DNA of 64,000 bases, taken from contig OX031062.1 of assembly GCA_943736015.1 (NCBI GenBank), positions 60,872,962-60,936,961 on the forward strand, in the 5' to 3' direction. The stretch's first letter is position 1. Every line of letters begins with the position of its first letter. Shown here one piece after another: positions 1 through 32,480 of the stretch. The notes under the pieces are model-generated. The model worked only from the letters and a program-made list of their open reading frames with translations, had not been told where the DNA came from and ran no database searches. Made by a program: the position numbers and the translations under genes. The DNA comes from Tridacna crocea (lineage: Eukaryota > Mollusca > Bivalvia > Cardiida > Cardiidae).

Positions 1-206
1 TCTACATTGTCTACCAAAGTAAGAAAAGTCATACTAGGTGTTCACAGACTTTGTATTTTTGGGAGACCAATAACCCCCCAGTCCAGGACATAATTTTTCT
101 GTTTCTGTTATCAGACAAAAGTAAAAGACTAAGGACTTGATCAGCTGAGATGTTCTGTATTGATGCATCAGTTGGCAAGTCTTGAACTTTATGGACTATA
201 AATTAA

Positions 207-435
207 TTAATCCATTACCACACAATCCCTACTTTTGATGACCCTAAGAAAAAAGCCTTCAGAAAACATTGTGGGAAAAGGAGAAAATGCTGGTAACCAG
301 CATTTTCTCCTTTTCCCACAATTTTTTATACCCTTTACAAAATATATTTCAAATTTTCAGTCACTTTTATTGTGTCGTCTGCAAATGCTTTCGTTTTGTG
401 CAGACCTAAAATTTTGTCGTTTTGTAATGGGTTAA
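207..435 (+). repeat. TTAA hairpin element (MITE)
   Basis: TTAA at both ends, intact central palindrome with core CTGGTAACCAG. Strand + here and below means the shorter arm (ACCACACAATCCC side) comes first. Confidence 0.9.
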
Positions 436-610
436 TGCAGAACAGTGATAAGCACCGTTTCCATTTATTGAGAAAAGAGGTTTTTGAAGATATGTTGAAG
501 GAAGAAGAAAAAGCTGGAAACCAGCATTTTCTGTTTTTTTTTCAAAGTGTTTTCTACATTTGGAACCATTTGAGCGTCATCCAAATTGTCTGCAATTCTT
601 TTGAATTTGG

Positions 611-842
611 TTAACTCTTTACCAAACTACAAAATTTTAGACTTGTCCAAATTGAAAGCATTACAAGATGACAAATTGAATGTGGCCTAGATGATGGGAT
701 TCGTCTCCTGAAAGAGTAGAAAACATTGTGGGAAAAGGAGCGAAATGCTGGTTACCAGCATTTTTCTCCTTTTCCCACAATGTTTTCATAAGCCTCCTCC
801 TCCAATGTCATCAAAAGTCTGGATTGTGTAGTAAAGTTTTAA
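611..842 (-). repeat. TTAA hairpin element
   Basis: TTAA start, core CTGGTTACCAG; one extra base in the left hairpin arm. Confidence 0.85.
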
Positions 843-876
843 CTAAAATTTCATTGCCTGATGTTGACTTACTCCT

Positions 877-1000
877 GTACCACACAATCCTCAGTTATGA
901 CAACTCTGAGGCTGAAAACCTTCGAAAGCATTGTAGGAAAGGGAGACACTGTTGGTAATTATGATTTTCTTCCATTTGCACCGTGTTTAATAGTGTTTTT
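877..1000 (+). repeat. TTAA hairpin element, left-half fragment
   Basis: Short-arm side and a decayed core only. Confidence 0.6.
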
Positions 1001-1704
1001 TCAGGACAAAGCTCATAATGACCCATTCATTTGTGTTACCCTTTTAGTGTTACTATGTCAAGTTATGTTGTAATTTGATAAAACATCAATTTTTAAAAAC
1101 CATTTTATGACAGAAGGGCAACAAAAAGGTAAGTATCACGGAACCTTTTTCTGAAATAAGCCTTCTAGCTTTCCATACTTTCATTCATATTTATTATTTC
1201 ATTAATAATTGAAAAAATAGCATAAAGATATTTTTTTAAAAATATTCTAGTTTTGAAAAATGCCAAAAGAAGAAATAAAATCTGCAATACAAGAAGAAAC
1301 CATGTTCTTTTTTATATTTGTATTAGACTTTTACAAAACATTGCTATGTTTTTTTTTTAAAACCCTAAGAAAAGTAGGATTTTAAAAAGTTGTAAAAGAA
1401 AACAAATGCTTTTTACAAGTAATATTTCTCCTTTTTGCCGCAATGTTTTCAAAAATGGTCTGTCACATGCCGTAACAACTCTTTTGTAAAAGAAGGTAAT
1501 TGCAGTGCACATGATCCTTTTTTTTCTCTCCTTCATGACACTTGTGATGGGAAAAAATTTATAATGGGAGAAATGCACGGAAGGCGTTGGAAGCACATGC
1601 TCATGTTGACTGATTGATTGACTGAAAGAACAATTTACAAGAATAAACCTTTACCAAACAATCACAACTTTTAATGACCCTCAAGAAAGCATTCAAAACC
1701 TTGT

Positions 1705-2235
1705 GGGGGGTCTAGGACATTTGCTACATGGACTTGTGCTCCCCGTACTTGTGCCCCCAGACTTTTGCCCCCGTAGGACACCTGCCACCTGGATGTTCCC
1801 CCCCTGGACATCTGCCAACCTAGGACAACCTCCCTCCAGACATCTGCCCCCTTAGGAAATCTGCCCCCTTAGGACATCTGCCCCCCAGACATGTGCCCCC
1901 AAACATCTGCCCCCTAAGGACATCTGCCCCCTGGACATCTGCCCCCTCAGTTTGTTTACAACTTAGACATCAAGCTCCTTTAAGTGACAATCTCAAAAGG
2001 GGGCAAATGTCTTGGGGCAGATGTCCATGGGGCAAATGTCTGGGGGGGGGGGGGGGGGCATATGTCCTACGGGGCAAATGTCCGGGTGGCAGATGTCCTA
2101 AGGGGGCACATGTCCTACGGGGGTAAATACCCGGGGGGGGGGAGATATCCAGGGGGCAGGTGTCTTAAAGGGGCAAAAGTCCGGGAGCACAAGTCCGGGG
2201 GGGCAGATGTCCAGGGGGCAAATGTCCTGATATGG
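1705..2235. repeat. G/C-tract foldback made of 16-bp tandem units
   Basis: Units like GGACATCTGCCCCCTA run forward in 1705-1950 and appear reverse-complemented in 1995-2235, with a run of about 18 G near 2041-2058. The two sides form a large imperfect inverted repeat. Confidence 0.8.
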
Positions 2236-2796
2236 ACCAGTGTACATACTTTATTTTTTGTTTGGAAAAGGATTATCAACATAACAGATAGGCCCAAATT
2301 AAAGGCAGTTTGTGGGAAACAAATCAGATATGTCTCAGATGATCATATTGTGAGTGTGAAAGGACAATAACAGAGTGAAAAAAGGTGAAATCCTGGTACC
2401 CAGTATTTTCTCCTTTTTTTCACATTATTTTCAAGAGCCATCTTCGGAAGGACTGTAAAAATACGGACTTACCTGGTTAAAGGTGAACATAGATATTTCC
2501 ACAAAGATGTTACACTCCTTTACCCTTATGTTGCCCCAAAATATTAAATGGGCACTCTCAGTCAGTACTTAACAAGTACAGATTGTAATTTCAGGTGTCG
2601 TCATCTGGGTTTCTAGCAAAGAACCAGGCAGTGTAAATCAAAGATCAGGCTGCACATTCTGTACTGTCTTATCTTGATCTGCAATGTCTGCAAAAGTAAT
2701 TAAAGTTCTGCTAAGCACTACAAAGGTTAAAATTCAACAGGGGTATGAAGGTCATTCAGTATACAATGCAACCTATTACATTATTTCGAAAATAGA

Positions 2797-2955
2797 TATT
2801 CTACGGTTATTATCATTCTACATTCGGTTATTACCGTTCTTCATTCGGTTATTACAGTTCTACATTTTGTTATTATGTTCTACATTTGGTTATTACAGTT
2901 CTACATTCGGTTATTACAGTTCTACATTCGGTTATTACCATTCTATTCTACATTC
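2797..2955 (+). repeat. 21-bp tandem repeat
   Basis: About seven imperfect units of TTCTACATTCGGTTATTACAG. Confidence 0.85.
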
Positions 2956-3219
2956 CTCTGAAGTAATCTCCTTTGTGGTCAGTGACAGACTTTCACCTGT
3001 TTGGCAGGTGATCTATACCTGTTGTAACTCGGGAATACGACAGAGTCTATGTTCCATACGGTTCCTGTAGTGCACTGTAACGTGACCCTGGCCATGATGC
3101 TTACAGTGACATCATTAAATATCATGAAATCATAGCATGTATCATTGCCTGATGTTAGGGGTAATAGCATTTTTATTAGAGTATCTGCCTGTCAAGGTTG
3201 AAAGGGATTGCTTGCATAC

Positions 3220-3445
3220 TTAATCCTTTACCAGACGACAAAATCTAAGTCTTGTCCAAATTGAAAGCATTTCCAGACGACAATTTCAGTGTGGCTCATA
3301 TTGTGAAATTTTTCTTTGATAGAGTAGAAAACATTGTAGGAAAAGGAGAAAATGCTGGTTACCAGCATTTTCTCCTTTTCCGACATTGTTTTCAAAAGGC
3401 TTCATTTCCAGGAGCGTCAAAAGTTGTCATTGTGTGGTAGGTTAA
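3220..3445 (-). repeat. TTAA hairpin element
   Basis: TTAA at both ends, core CTGGTTACCAG, otherwise near consensus. Confidence 0.9.
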
Positions 3446-4427
3446 TAGAGTATCGCATAGATTGCATTATAATTATATTGAATGACCCTCGTATACATAC
3501 ATGCATATACACGTATTTGAGCTTTATGTTCAATTGGCCAAAGGCATACAATTCTAACGTTGATATTCATAAGTAGGTGTCAGGCAACTCTGGCAAAAAG
3601 GTTTCAGTCTTGACATTGGTGTTGCTACACTTCCTTTGACCAAAAATGGTTTCATTTTACCCGTGATAAATCCTTTTTAGCTTTCCTATTCCTTTAGTCA
3701 AAAAAGTGAAATTTCATCCTGAAACAGTTACCTAAGTTTTATATTCCTGAGGTCATAGAGTTCAGTATAAATCTGGGTATTTCTAGTACTACATAAGTTC
3801 CCATTTTCCATTGGCTACCTGCAAGAAGCACAATGACATGTAACTTTTTTTTTTCACTAACATCAAAACCAGGGAATATCCAACAAGTTGACATGTAGAG
3901 AAGTTACACAACATTTTTTTATTCTTTTTCTTTTATACCTTTCATACTTCAAATTTCAAACAAACAAACAAATCCTACCAACTTGTTGAACTGCTTATCT
4001 CTATTGCAGATGGCAAAAGTTTTTACTTCTCCATCTCGGAAGCATGTCATATATATCATATCATGCAGCCATCATATATGGCTCATAATGTCTTTGATGG
4101 CACAGAAAACAAATGTGACAGGGTTAAAGCAGGTTTCTGGCTGGCATTTTCTCATTTTCCCACAATGACTTCAGAAGATTTCTTTCTCAGTACATCACTT
4201 ATCACTGAAACAAAAAATGGCTGTGTGGTAAAGAATTCATTACACTTCATCTACAAATCAAAGACCGGGAATGATGATTTTTTTTTCTATTTCCTTACTG
4301 AAAAATAATGACTTACTTTGTCTTCATGCAACACTACTTTATTCACACAACAAGAAAATGCGTTATTATCTATGCTAAATTTTTCTATCATTATGTTAAT
4401 CACCTAAAAGGTTTTATTTAACTCTGT

Positions 4428-4600
4428 ACCAAACAACAAAATTTTAGCCTCTTTCAAATTGAAAGCATTTGCAGACGACAAATTAAATGTGACAAAAATG
4501 ATGGAAAACTTGACAACAAGCATTTTCTCCTTTTTCTCTAATGTTTTCCAAAGGTTTCTTCTCCATGCTTGTTAAAATTTGGGATTGTGAGGTAAAGTAA
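4428..4600 (-). repeat. TTAA hairpin element, internally deleted
   Basis: Left end TTAACTCTGTACCAAAC; part of the left hairpin arm is missing. Confidence 0.75.
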
Positions 4601-4650
4601 TCATATGTTTAGATATATGACTCAAATGATGCGAGGAAAATAATACGTAT

Positions 4651-5121
4651 GTGACCCATTGATCACGCAAAAAGAAACAATCTGGAGATTCTGAACAATC
4701 ATTAACAGGAAAACAGATCAAAGATTTTGCAGGTCAATTTAACTCTTTACCAAGCAACAAAATTTTACACTGTTTGAAATTGAAAGGATTTGCAGACAAA
4801 AGAATAAATGTGGTCAAAAAAGAAAAAAAAATACAGTTGGAAGGATAGAAAACTTTGTTGGAAAGGGAGAAAATGCTGGTTACCAGCATTTTCTCCTTTT
4901 CCCACAATGCTTTCAAAAGAATTCTGGGTCATTAAAAGTCGGAATTGTGTGGTAAAGGGTTAAGTTGATAGTTCAAATTGCTTGTATAGTAAGACAGAAT
5001 GACCACCTTTCATACAGAAAATTTAACAGCCAAAAGGGTTTACCCTGGTTAATCTGCGCAGTCTAACCACGGTTGACACTTTTCGAAGTTCCCAGATGGT
5101 CCCTTTTGCGTGACGGATCAC
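4651..5121. repeat. GTGACCCATCACGC-ended element, interrupted by a hairpin element
   Basis: Ends GTGACCCAT...GCGTGACGGATCAC. The internal sequence matches the copies at 55816 and 61330, but is split at its TTAA by the element at 4739-4963. Confidence 0.85.
4739..4963 (-). repeat. TTAA hairpin element with provable target duplication
   Basis: Inserted in the TTAA of GGTCAATTTAA...TTGATA; the uninterrupted form is seen at 55895-55915 and 61388-61408. Confidence 0.95.
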
Positions 5122-5402
5122 TTTTACAATTTTCATTATTCAATCTTTTTAGCTTCGTACAGCCAATATTCCTAGCTAAATGCTGCATATATAAGTCTGA
5201 CATTTTGTATGCTGTAATTTCATTCTCTATAGCTTCATAATTATCTTTGCCATGTTTTTAATATAAATTATATAATGTACTACATCTTAAGATTAGAAAA
5301 CATATAAATGTAGCTCATTTTTACCCTCAAAATAAATACCTTCTTTATTACATAATGAAGTCAATGCATGGCATTGCTGATGTAAATATTTACAATTCTA
5401 AA

Positions 5403-6480
5403 ATGACACGTGAATTTGTCTCTATAAACATAGTGCAAGGAAAGTGTAGTAAAATTAAGAAATAATCTTCTTTCTGTCGTGGTATATCGTTCAATAAACC
5501 GCAGTTGTGAATTATGAGGCACAATAAATAATCCACGAGGGCAGCTCGTGGATTATTTATTGTGCCTCATAATTCACAACTGTGGTTTATTGAACGATAT
5601 ACCACGATAGAAAGAAGATTATTTCGATTCTAACATGGCCAATTCTTAATAAAAGAAAAACAAGTTCAAACTAAGAGTAAAAACGCGGATGAAGATTATA
5701 TTCCATTGAATAACTCACTCATTGAATGACGTCACTCGATATAGGATGACATCACTCTACATAGATTGTCGCAGATTTTACCACGTTTTCCTTGCACTGT
5801 GTTTATAGAGCCAAAGTCGTGAGTCATGTTAGAATCTATGTTATTCTGTGCATAGTGACGTCATTCTATAATAGAGTGACATCATTATGAAGTAAGTAAG
5901 TTATTCAACAGAATATAATCTGCATCTGCATTTTTACTCTAAGTATGAGCTTATTTTTCTTTTATTAAGAGTTGGTTATGTTAGAATCTAAATAATCTTC
6001 TTTCTATCATGGTTTATCATTCAATAGACCATGCTATGAGTTATGAGGTGCAATAAATAAACCACTTGGGACATCACCATTGTTGATTATTTATTGTGCC
6101 TCTTAACTCAGAAGTGTGATTTATTTAAGAAATAATCTTCTTTCTATCGTGGTATATTATTCAATAAACCACAGTTGTGAATTATGAGGCACAATAAATA
6201 ATTGCCCTCATGGGTTATTCTTTGCACCTCATAATTCATAACATGGTTTATTCAACGATATACCACGATAGAAAGAAGATTATTTTGATTCTAACTTGGC
6301 CAATTTTTAATGAAAGGAAAACAAATTCAAACTAAGAGTAAAAACGCGGATGAAGATTATGTTCCATTGAATAACTCTCTCATTGAATGACATCACTACA
6401 TGGAGTTGTCGCAGATTTTACCACGTTTTCCTTGCACTGTGTTTATAGAGCCAAAGTCACATGTCATGATAGAAAGTAGA
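5403..6480. repeat. Cluster of long palindromic elements
   Basis: 5461-5539 and 5545-5623 are 79-bp arms with a 5-base loop and about two mismatches. Decayed relatives lie at 5989-6127 and 6130-6284. Flanking motifs (CCTTGCACTGTGTTTATAGA and its inverse) recur near 5425, 5790 and 6430, acting as outer inverted ends. Confidence 0.85.
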
Positions 6481-6828
6481 TTATTTCGAAGTTATACTAT
6501 AATACAGCTTTGCTTTTACAAAGTTATATATGAACTAGCTTCTAGATAATTATTCTGCTGGTTTTTCTTCCTATAGGAAGTTTAATAATTTACATTTTAT
6601 AGTCTATGAGCTCACTCAACATTGGAGTTCCAAGCACGAGTTTTGTGGCTTTTTCTAAGGCAGTGCAGATCAAAATTCCAACTGCACAGAATGTGCTGTC
6701 TGATCACTCATCTACATTGTATGAAATTGTTTTGTATTCCCTCTGGTCAAAAGAACCATAAAAATTCCATAATTATACATGTATATCTGCTTACTTTGAT
6801 GTCCAGTTATTAACTAGTGGTCTTTGTG

Positions 6829-7056
6829 TTAACTCTTTACCAAACGACAAAACTTTAGACTGGTCCAAACTGAAAGCACCTGCAGACGATAAAATAAACA
6901 CAATTTAAAAACTGAAATTTCTTTCCATCAGAGTAGAAAACATTGTGGGAAAAGGAGAAAATGCTGGTTACCAGCATTTTCTCCTTTTCCCACAGTGTTT
7001 TCAAAAGGCCTATTTCTCAGGATTGTTAAAAGTCGGGATTGAGTGGTAAAGGGTTA
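6829..7056 (-). repeat. TTAA hairpin element
   Basis: Left TTAA, right GGGTTA; intact core CTGGTTACCAG. Confidence 0.9.
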
Positions 7057-7226
7057 CACTAGTCCAAATTGGAAGAACTTGCAGATGAAAAAATGAATTT
7101 ATGCTGGAAAGGATAGTAAATGTTGTGGGAAAAGGAGAAAATGCTGGTTGCAAGCATTTTCTCCATTTCCCACAATGTTTTCAGAGAGCTTCTTTCTCAG
7201 GGTCATCATTGTACAGTAAAGAGTTA
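7057..7226 (-). repeat. TTAA hairpin element, 5'-truncated
   Basis: Directly follows the previous copy; its left end is lost, right end GAGTTAA is present, core CTGGTTGCAAG. Confidence 0.8.
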
Positions 7227-7426
7227 AATGAAAAAAGTGTATTTCAAAGAAGTAAATGCTAACTGTTTTCTAAAGAAATATAGGATTTAAGATCATTCAA
7301 GCATTGGTTTTAGAACAGTGTAGTCTTAGTTTAAATGTTTTGGAAGATACTGCAATCAGTCTGTCTGCCCTTAACCAGAAAAAACAAATTACTATTTCCA
7401 TAATTTACTTATTTGACTACTTTCAG

Positions 7427-27705
<20,279 letters not shown>

Positions 27706-28040
27706 ACACGGCCATGATCACTGACTTACCAAACTTTACCTGGGCACTTTCTTCTTTTCATTTCAATATTTTTTTTTTGTGAGACTTGATGCGAGAATGA
27801 AGTAAAACCCCATTCATTCATCTGTTTAGATGACGAAATCATGATAAAATCATTTGGAAATACATGTAAAAGTTTTCATAGGTTACTTCATTTCATTGAA
27901 ATTCATTTTGTTTGGGTGGTGTTTTGGGTTTCTATTAAGTTTTCGTTGAACTTCTTGACTTAATGTACCTGGTGCTGAAAATACACAATCATCATTACCT
28001 AGGAACATGTTCACTGAGCCATGCTCTGTGAAAAGGGGGC

Positions 28041-28260
28041 TTAACTCTTTACCAAACAGTTTCGACATTTAACGGCCCTGAGAAAGAAGCCTATCGAAAA
28101 CATTGTGGGAAAAGGAGAAAATGCTGGTGACCAGCATTTTCTCCTTTTCCCACAATGTTTTCTACCCTATTGTGTACAAATTTCAATTTTTGAGTTACCG
28201 GTACATTTATTTTGTCGTCTGCAAGTGCTTTGAATCTGGACCAGTCTAATATTTTAGATG
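28041..28260 (+). repeat. TTAA hairpin element, long-arm end lost
   Basis: Begins in the TTAA of a host repeat (GAAAAGGGGGCTTAA). Joins the next, opposite-facing copy without TTAA. Confidence 0.88.
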
Positions 28261-28472
28261 ACAAAATTTTGGGCTAGTCCAAATTGAAAGGATTTGCAGA
28301 CGACAAAAGTACTTTGACATTAAAAATGGAAATTTGCTTTAGGAAAGGTAGAAAACATTGTGGGAAAAGGAGAAAATGCTGGTTACCAGCATTTTCTCCT
28401 TTTCCCACAATTTTTTCAAAAGGCCGCTTTCTCAGGGTCGTTAAAAAGTCGGGATTGTGTGGTAAAGAGTTG
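28255..28472 (-). repeat. TTAA hairpin element, joined to its neighbours
   Basis: Left end missing, core CTGGTTACCAG, right end GAGTTGA shared with the next copy. Confidence 0.88.
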
Positions 28473-28696
28473 ACCCATTACCACACAATCCCTACTTTTG
28501 ACGCCTCTGTGAAAGAAGCTTGTTGAAAACACTGTGGTAAATGGAGAAAATGCTGGTTACCAGCATTTTCTCCTTTTCCCACAATGTTTTCTATCCTTCA
28601 CAAAACAAACTTCAAATTTTCAGTCACTTTTATTTTGTCATCTGCAAATGCTTTCAATTTGGACCAGTAAAAGATTTATCATGTGGTAAAGAGTTA
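28469..28696 (+). repeat. TTAA hairpin element with flipped loop
   Basis: Short arm first, but core CTGGTTACCAG, the loop of the other orientation. Right TTAA is followed by TGCATC, continuing the host repeat. Confidence 0.9.
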
Positions 28697-29039
28697 ATGC
28701 ATCTTCGTGATCTATCATACCAGACAAACCATCACATAAACATTGATCAGTTAAATCCATGTGTCTAAGAACTGACTCAGATCCATGAGGTACTGATACA
28801 TTGCTCCTTTGATATGTAGAACATTTATCCAAAAGCAAAAAGTGGACTGCGCAGGCTGACCTGAGTCAGTACTGTTTACACATGCATTTAGCTTCTTTTT
28901 TCACAAAGCATGACTCTGTTATATGTAACTATACTGCTGATAACATAATAGAAATCATTTTGTGAAATCATTCTTGATATTAGCTAACCACATTTAAATC
29001 CATTTCGAATTAATCCCCCCCTTCCCCCTCCCCACTTCT

Positions 29040-29295
29040 TTGACCCTTTACCAAATAATCCCTGTTTTAACCCTTTCCCACACAATCCCGACTTTTAACG
29101 ACCCTGAGAAAGAAGCCTTCTGAAAACATTGTGGGAAAAGGAGAAAATGCTGGTACCCAGCATTTTCTCCTTTTCCCACAATGTTTTCTTCCCTTCCCAA
29201 AACAAATTTCAATTTTTCAATAAAACATATTATGTCATCGGCAAATGCTTTCAATTTGGACAGGTCTAAAATTTTCTTGTGTGGGAAAGAGTTAA
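29040..29295 (+). repeat. TTAA hairpin element inserted in the end of another
   Basis: 29040-29066 is the start of one copy; a full copy begins at the TTAA at 29067 and ends at 29295. Confidence 0.88.
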
Positions 29296-29433
29296 CGATC
29301 CTGAAAAAGAAAGCTTTTGAAAATAATGCTTTCTGCCCCTTCAATGACTACTCGTATCATTTGGACCTGATTTATTTTTTTGTCTGCAAATCTTTTCAAT
29401 GTTGAAACATGTAAAAGTTTGCTGCCTGGTTAA
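29292..29433 (+). repeat. TTAA hairpin element, core deleted
   Basis: Shares TTAA with both neighbours; the hairpin is lost. Confidence 0.75.
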
Positions 29434-29641
29434 AGATTTCACAATGCAAGATTTTACAACCCAAAAGAAAAAAACTTATTGAAAACATTGTGAGAAAAAG
29501 AGAAAATGCTGGTAACCTGCGTTTTCCACTTTTTCCAGTGTTTTCTGCACTTCCCAAAATGAATTTAAGATTTTGAGTTACATTTGATGTGTCTGCAAAT
29601 GATTTCAATTTGGACAAGTCTAAAATTTTGTGTTTTGTTAA
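29430..29641 (+). repeat. TTAA hairpin element, diverged
   Basis: Third in a head-to-tail row; hairpin arms partly unpaired (CTGGTAACCTGCG). Confidence 0.78.
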
Positions 29642-29653
29642 GAGGTATTTCCT

Positions 29654-29880
29654 GAACTCATTACAAACGACAAAATTCGAGGTTTGTCCAAATTGAAAGC
29701 ATCTGCAGACAATAAAATAAAAGTGACTGAAAATTTGAAACTTGTTTTGTGAAGGGTAGAAAACATTGTGGGAAAAGGAGAAAATGCTGTTTACCAGCAT
29801 TTTCTCCTTTTCCCACAATTTTTTCAAAAGGCTTCTTTCTCAGGGTCGTCAAAAGTAGGGATTGTTTGGTAATGGATTAA
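29654..29880 (-). repeat. TTAA hairpin element
   Basis: Core CTGTTTACCAG; right TTAA. Confidence 0.88.
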
Positions 29881-29959
29881 GAGGTAATTCCTTAAGGTAT
29901 GCAAAGATGTACCCTGGCTAGTAAACTCATGCATGTATTATTATACTTTATTGTAGGAT

Positions 29960-30195
29960 TTCAGTGTCTTACAGATCAACATGATTATAGACTCATCAAA
30001 GATAATACTGTTGCAGATGACAAATTATAGAAGGCTCAGATTATGAAATTTCTCTATAAAAGTCTAGAAAACATTATCGGAAAAGGAAAATATGCTGGTT
30101 ATTAGCATTTTCTCCTTTCCCCTCAGTGTTTTCAAAAGGCTTTCTTTCTCAGGGTCGGTAAACCACGGAATTGTGTGGTGAAGAGTCTAAAAGTC
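29960..30195 (-). repeat. TTAA hairpin element, decayed
   Basis: GCAGATGACAAATTA, GGAAAAGGAAAATATGCTGG and GTGGTGAAGAG remain. Confidence 0.65.
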
Positions 30196-30253
30196 TTTAC
30201 TTTTGTTTGATCATGGCAAAACAATGTTTGCAGACTTTAACACTATTGCTGCC

Positions 30254-30483
30254 TTAACCCTTTACCTGATATGCCAATTTGAGGCTCTTCCATTTCAGCA
30301 GCAAACAAAGATATGATGTCAAAAATATGAACAAATGAGGATACAAATATCTGATTGAGTGGACAACATTGTGGGAAAAGGAGAAATTGCTCGTTACGAG
30401 CAATTTCTCCTTTTCCCACAATGTTTTCAAAAGCTCTCTGTTGTTGATACATCAAAATGAGTATCTATGGAGTAAAGGGTTAA
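30254..30483 (-). repeat. TTAA hairpin element, GAGTATCTATGG subfamily
   Basis: Arms GGAGAAATTGCTCG and CGAGCAATTTCTCC around TTA; right end GAGTATCTATGGAGTAAAGG then GTTAA. Confidence 0.92.
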
Positions 30484-30735
30484 GTGATATCTAAAATTAG
30501 GTCGACTCATTCTATCACAAATCTGAAAATAATTGTGATGATTAGAGCAAATTTTTATGTAACTTATGTGCATTTTATTTGGATGTTTTGTCTATTTTTA
30601 TTATGTTATTATTTGACAAGGAGAAAATAAAGTAATGAATATTTAGCTCAATTTGCAATATTTTTTTATATGTGATTGCCTTACAAAAATTCTTCTTCAT
30701 ATTGATTTTAGTCTTTCAAACTAGCATTTTCATCC

Positions 30736-30964
30736 TTAAACATCTACCACACAATCCCAACTTTTAACAACCCTGAGGTAGAAGCCTTTTGAAAACTTTG
30801 TGGGTAAAGGAGAAAATGCTGGCAACCAGCATTTTCTCCTTTTCCCGCAAAGTTTTTCTATCTTTCCCAAAACAAATTTCACTTTTGAGCCACATTTGTT
30901 TTGTCGTATGCGAGTGCTTTCATTTTGGATGAGTCTACGATTTTGTTTTTTGGTAAAGACTTAA
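30736..30964 (+). repeat. TTAA hairpin element
   Basis: TTAA at both ends; core CTGGCAACCAG. Confidence 0.88.
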
Positions 30965-31119
30965 ACTACTTGGTTGTTTGTGCCCAGCCCACTTGTATGG
31001 ATTTTGAAATTATTTGGCAAAAAACAATTTTTGAAATTTCCCCAATGGTTGTTAAATTTTCCCAAGGTCAAAATTTTGAAATACTGTATAAAAATTGATG
31101 TATTATGGTAATGATGAAC

Positions 31120-31305
31120 CAGGATACCAACCATTCTTACAAATTAATGCTCTAAGTATTATTTTTCTCAATTTCGTTTATGTGAAAATAACAGAACTTC
31201 TGATTGGCTAAACCATTTGGTTTAGCCAATCAGAGGTTCCGTTACTTTCACATTCATCAGATCTTGAAGAATAAGACTAAGAACGTTCTTAAGAATGGTT
31301 GGTGT
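31120..31305. repeat. ACCAACCATTCTTAAGAAC-type foldback
   Basis: Inner palindrome TTCTGATTGGCTAAACCA at 31197-31240; right end TTAAGAATGGTTGGTG meets the next hairpin element. Confidence 0.85.
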
Positions 31306-31442
31306 TTAACCCATTACCACACAATCCCCTCTTACGACCCTGAGAAGGACGCCTTTAATCCAGCATTTTCTCCTTTTCCAACAATGTTTTCCTAAGGCTT
31401 CTTTCTCAGTTTAACAGTCGACATTGTGAGGTAAAGGCTTAA
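31306..31442. repeat. TTAA hairpin element, short-arm/short-arm chimera
   Basis: TTAA at both ends, but both sides resemble the short arm (CACACAATCCCC and its inverse), and the left hairpin arm is missing. Confidence 0.75.
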
Positions 31443-31668
31443 AGATCCATTTCCACCGGTCATTTTATTGCCCAGTGTGGCAATGTAACTTATTGTAAAA
31501 CCATACATGATACATGCAACATATATATTTGGACTGAATCTTTTAGGGTGATCCCTAGCAAGTTTTGAGAAGTATATTTCTCGAAAAAGTCAGTTTGAAA
31601 TAACATATTCAGATTTTTGCTATTGCCTTGAAAGATTAATTACTTAGCAGGATAAAGGTTAGTGGCAA

Positions 31669-31897
31669 TTGACTCTTTACCAAACAACAAAATTTTAGGC
31701 TGGTCCAAACTGACAGCATTTGCAGATGACAAAATAAACATGATTAAAGACTTGAAATTTGTTTTAGGTCGGGAAGAAAACATTGTAGGAAAAGGAGAAA
31801 ATGCTGGTTACCAGCATTTTCTCCTTTTCCAACAATGTTTTCTAAAGGCTTCTTTCTCAGGGTTGTCAAAAGTAGGGATTGTGTGGTAAAGGGTTAA
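31669..31897 (-). repeat. TTAA hairpin element
   Basis: Left end TTGACTCTTTACC, right GGGTTAA; matched changes in the outer stem (GTAGGAAAAGG / CCTTTTCCAAC). Confidence 0.9.
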
Positions 31898-31999
31898 TAG
31901 GTCTGCTAGAAACATGAAATGTCATGATTTATGAGGATAACTCTGACCAACTGTTGGAGTTATCTCCCATACTTATACTTTAGATATAGATTACCAGCA

Positions 32000-32480
32000 T
32001 TGTCTGTGCATGTCATATTCCTCAAAGATTCAACCTGTCTTATATGACGCATCACTCTCTCTGCTATTGGGCAGACTGTAATATTACACGCTATAAAGTA
32101 GCTATGGAGAAAATGGCTTTTATCAATACGTTAGAGGAAAAATTAGGCCTGTTTTAGCTCCAGATTTCTCCACACTTCTGATCAAAGCTGAGTGAATCGC
32201 ACTCAGTAACGTTTTATTGAGTATACATTTATTTTAGTTTGAAATTCAAAGTGACGGTTGTCGTGTAGAAATGTGGTCCGGTCCTGTGTACCCAGGATGC
32301 CCAAATTAAACACATGAGTATTTGTAAAATGACATCTAGCGGAAGATAATGAGATTGTCAGCTATGCATGTTTTTGGAATAAATCGGAATATAGGCCCAT
32401 GTTTCAGTGTTGAATTATATATCAAGACTGTGTCCTTTGCCATATTGTGGCACCATCTGTATCAGAGATGCATTAGTTCT
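32000..32480 (+). repeat. Interspersed repeat shared with 59420-59720
   Basis: Shared blocks include AAGATTCAACCTGTCTTATA, GAAATTCAAAGT.ACGGTTG and TGACATCTAGCG. No coding sequence recognised. Confidence 0.75.

Larger units (their letters stand above)
1..7426. other. Repeat-rich stretch left of the CFAP100-like exons
   Basis: No exon could be supported here. It is probably an upstream intron of the CFAP100-like gene. It holds hairpin elements, a G-rich foldback, a 21-bp tandem repeat and a set of long palindromes, listed separately. 1080-1350, 3450-4400 and 6480-6830 show nothing recognisable beyond AT-rich sequence and a weak splice-donor-like AAAAAG|GTAAGT near 1130. Confidence 0.6.

Noticed and set aside
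4009..4168. Possible exon after TATTGCAG with an ATG
   Set aside because: No coding similarity and no phase-compatible donor leading to the exon at 7427.
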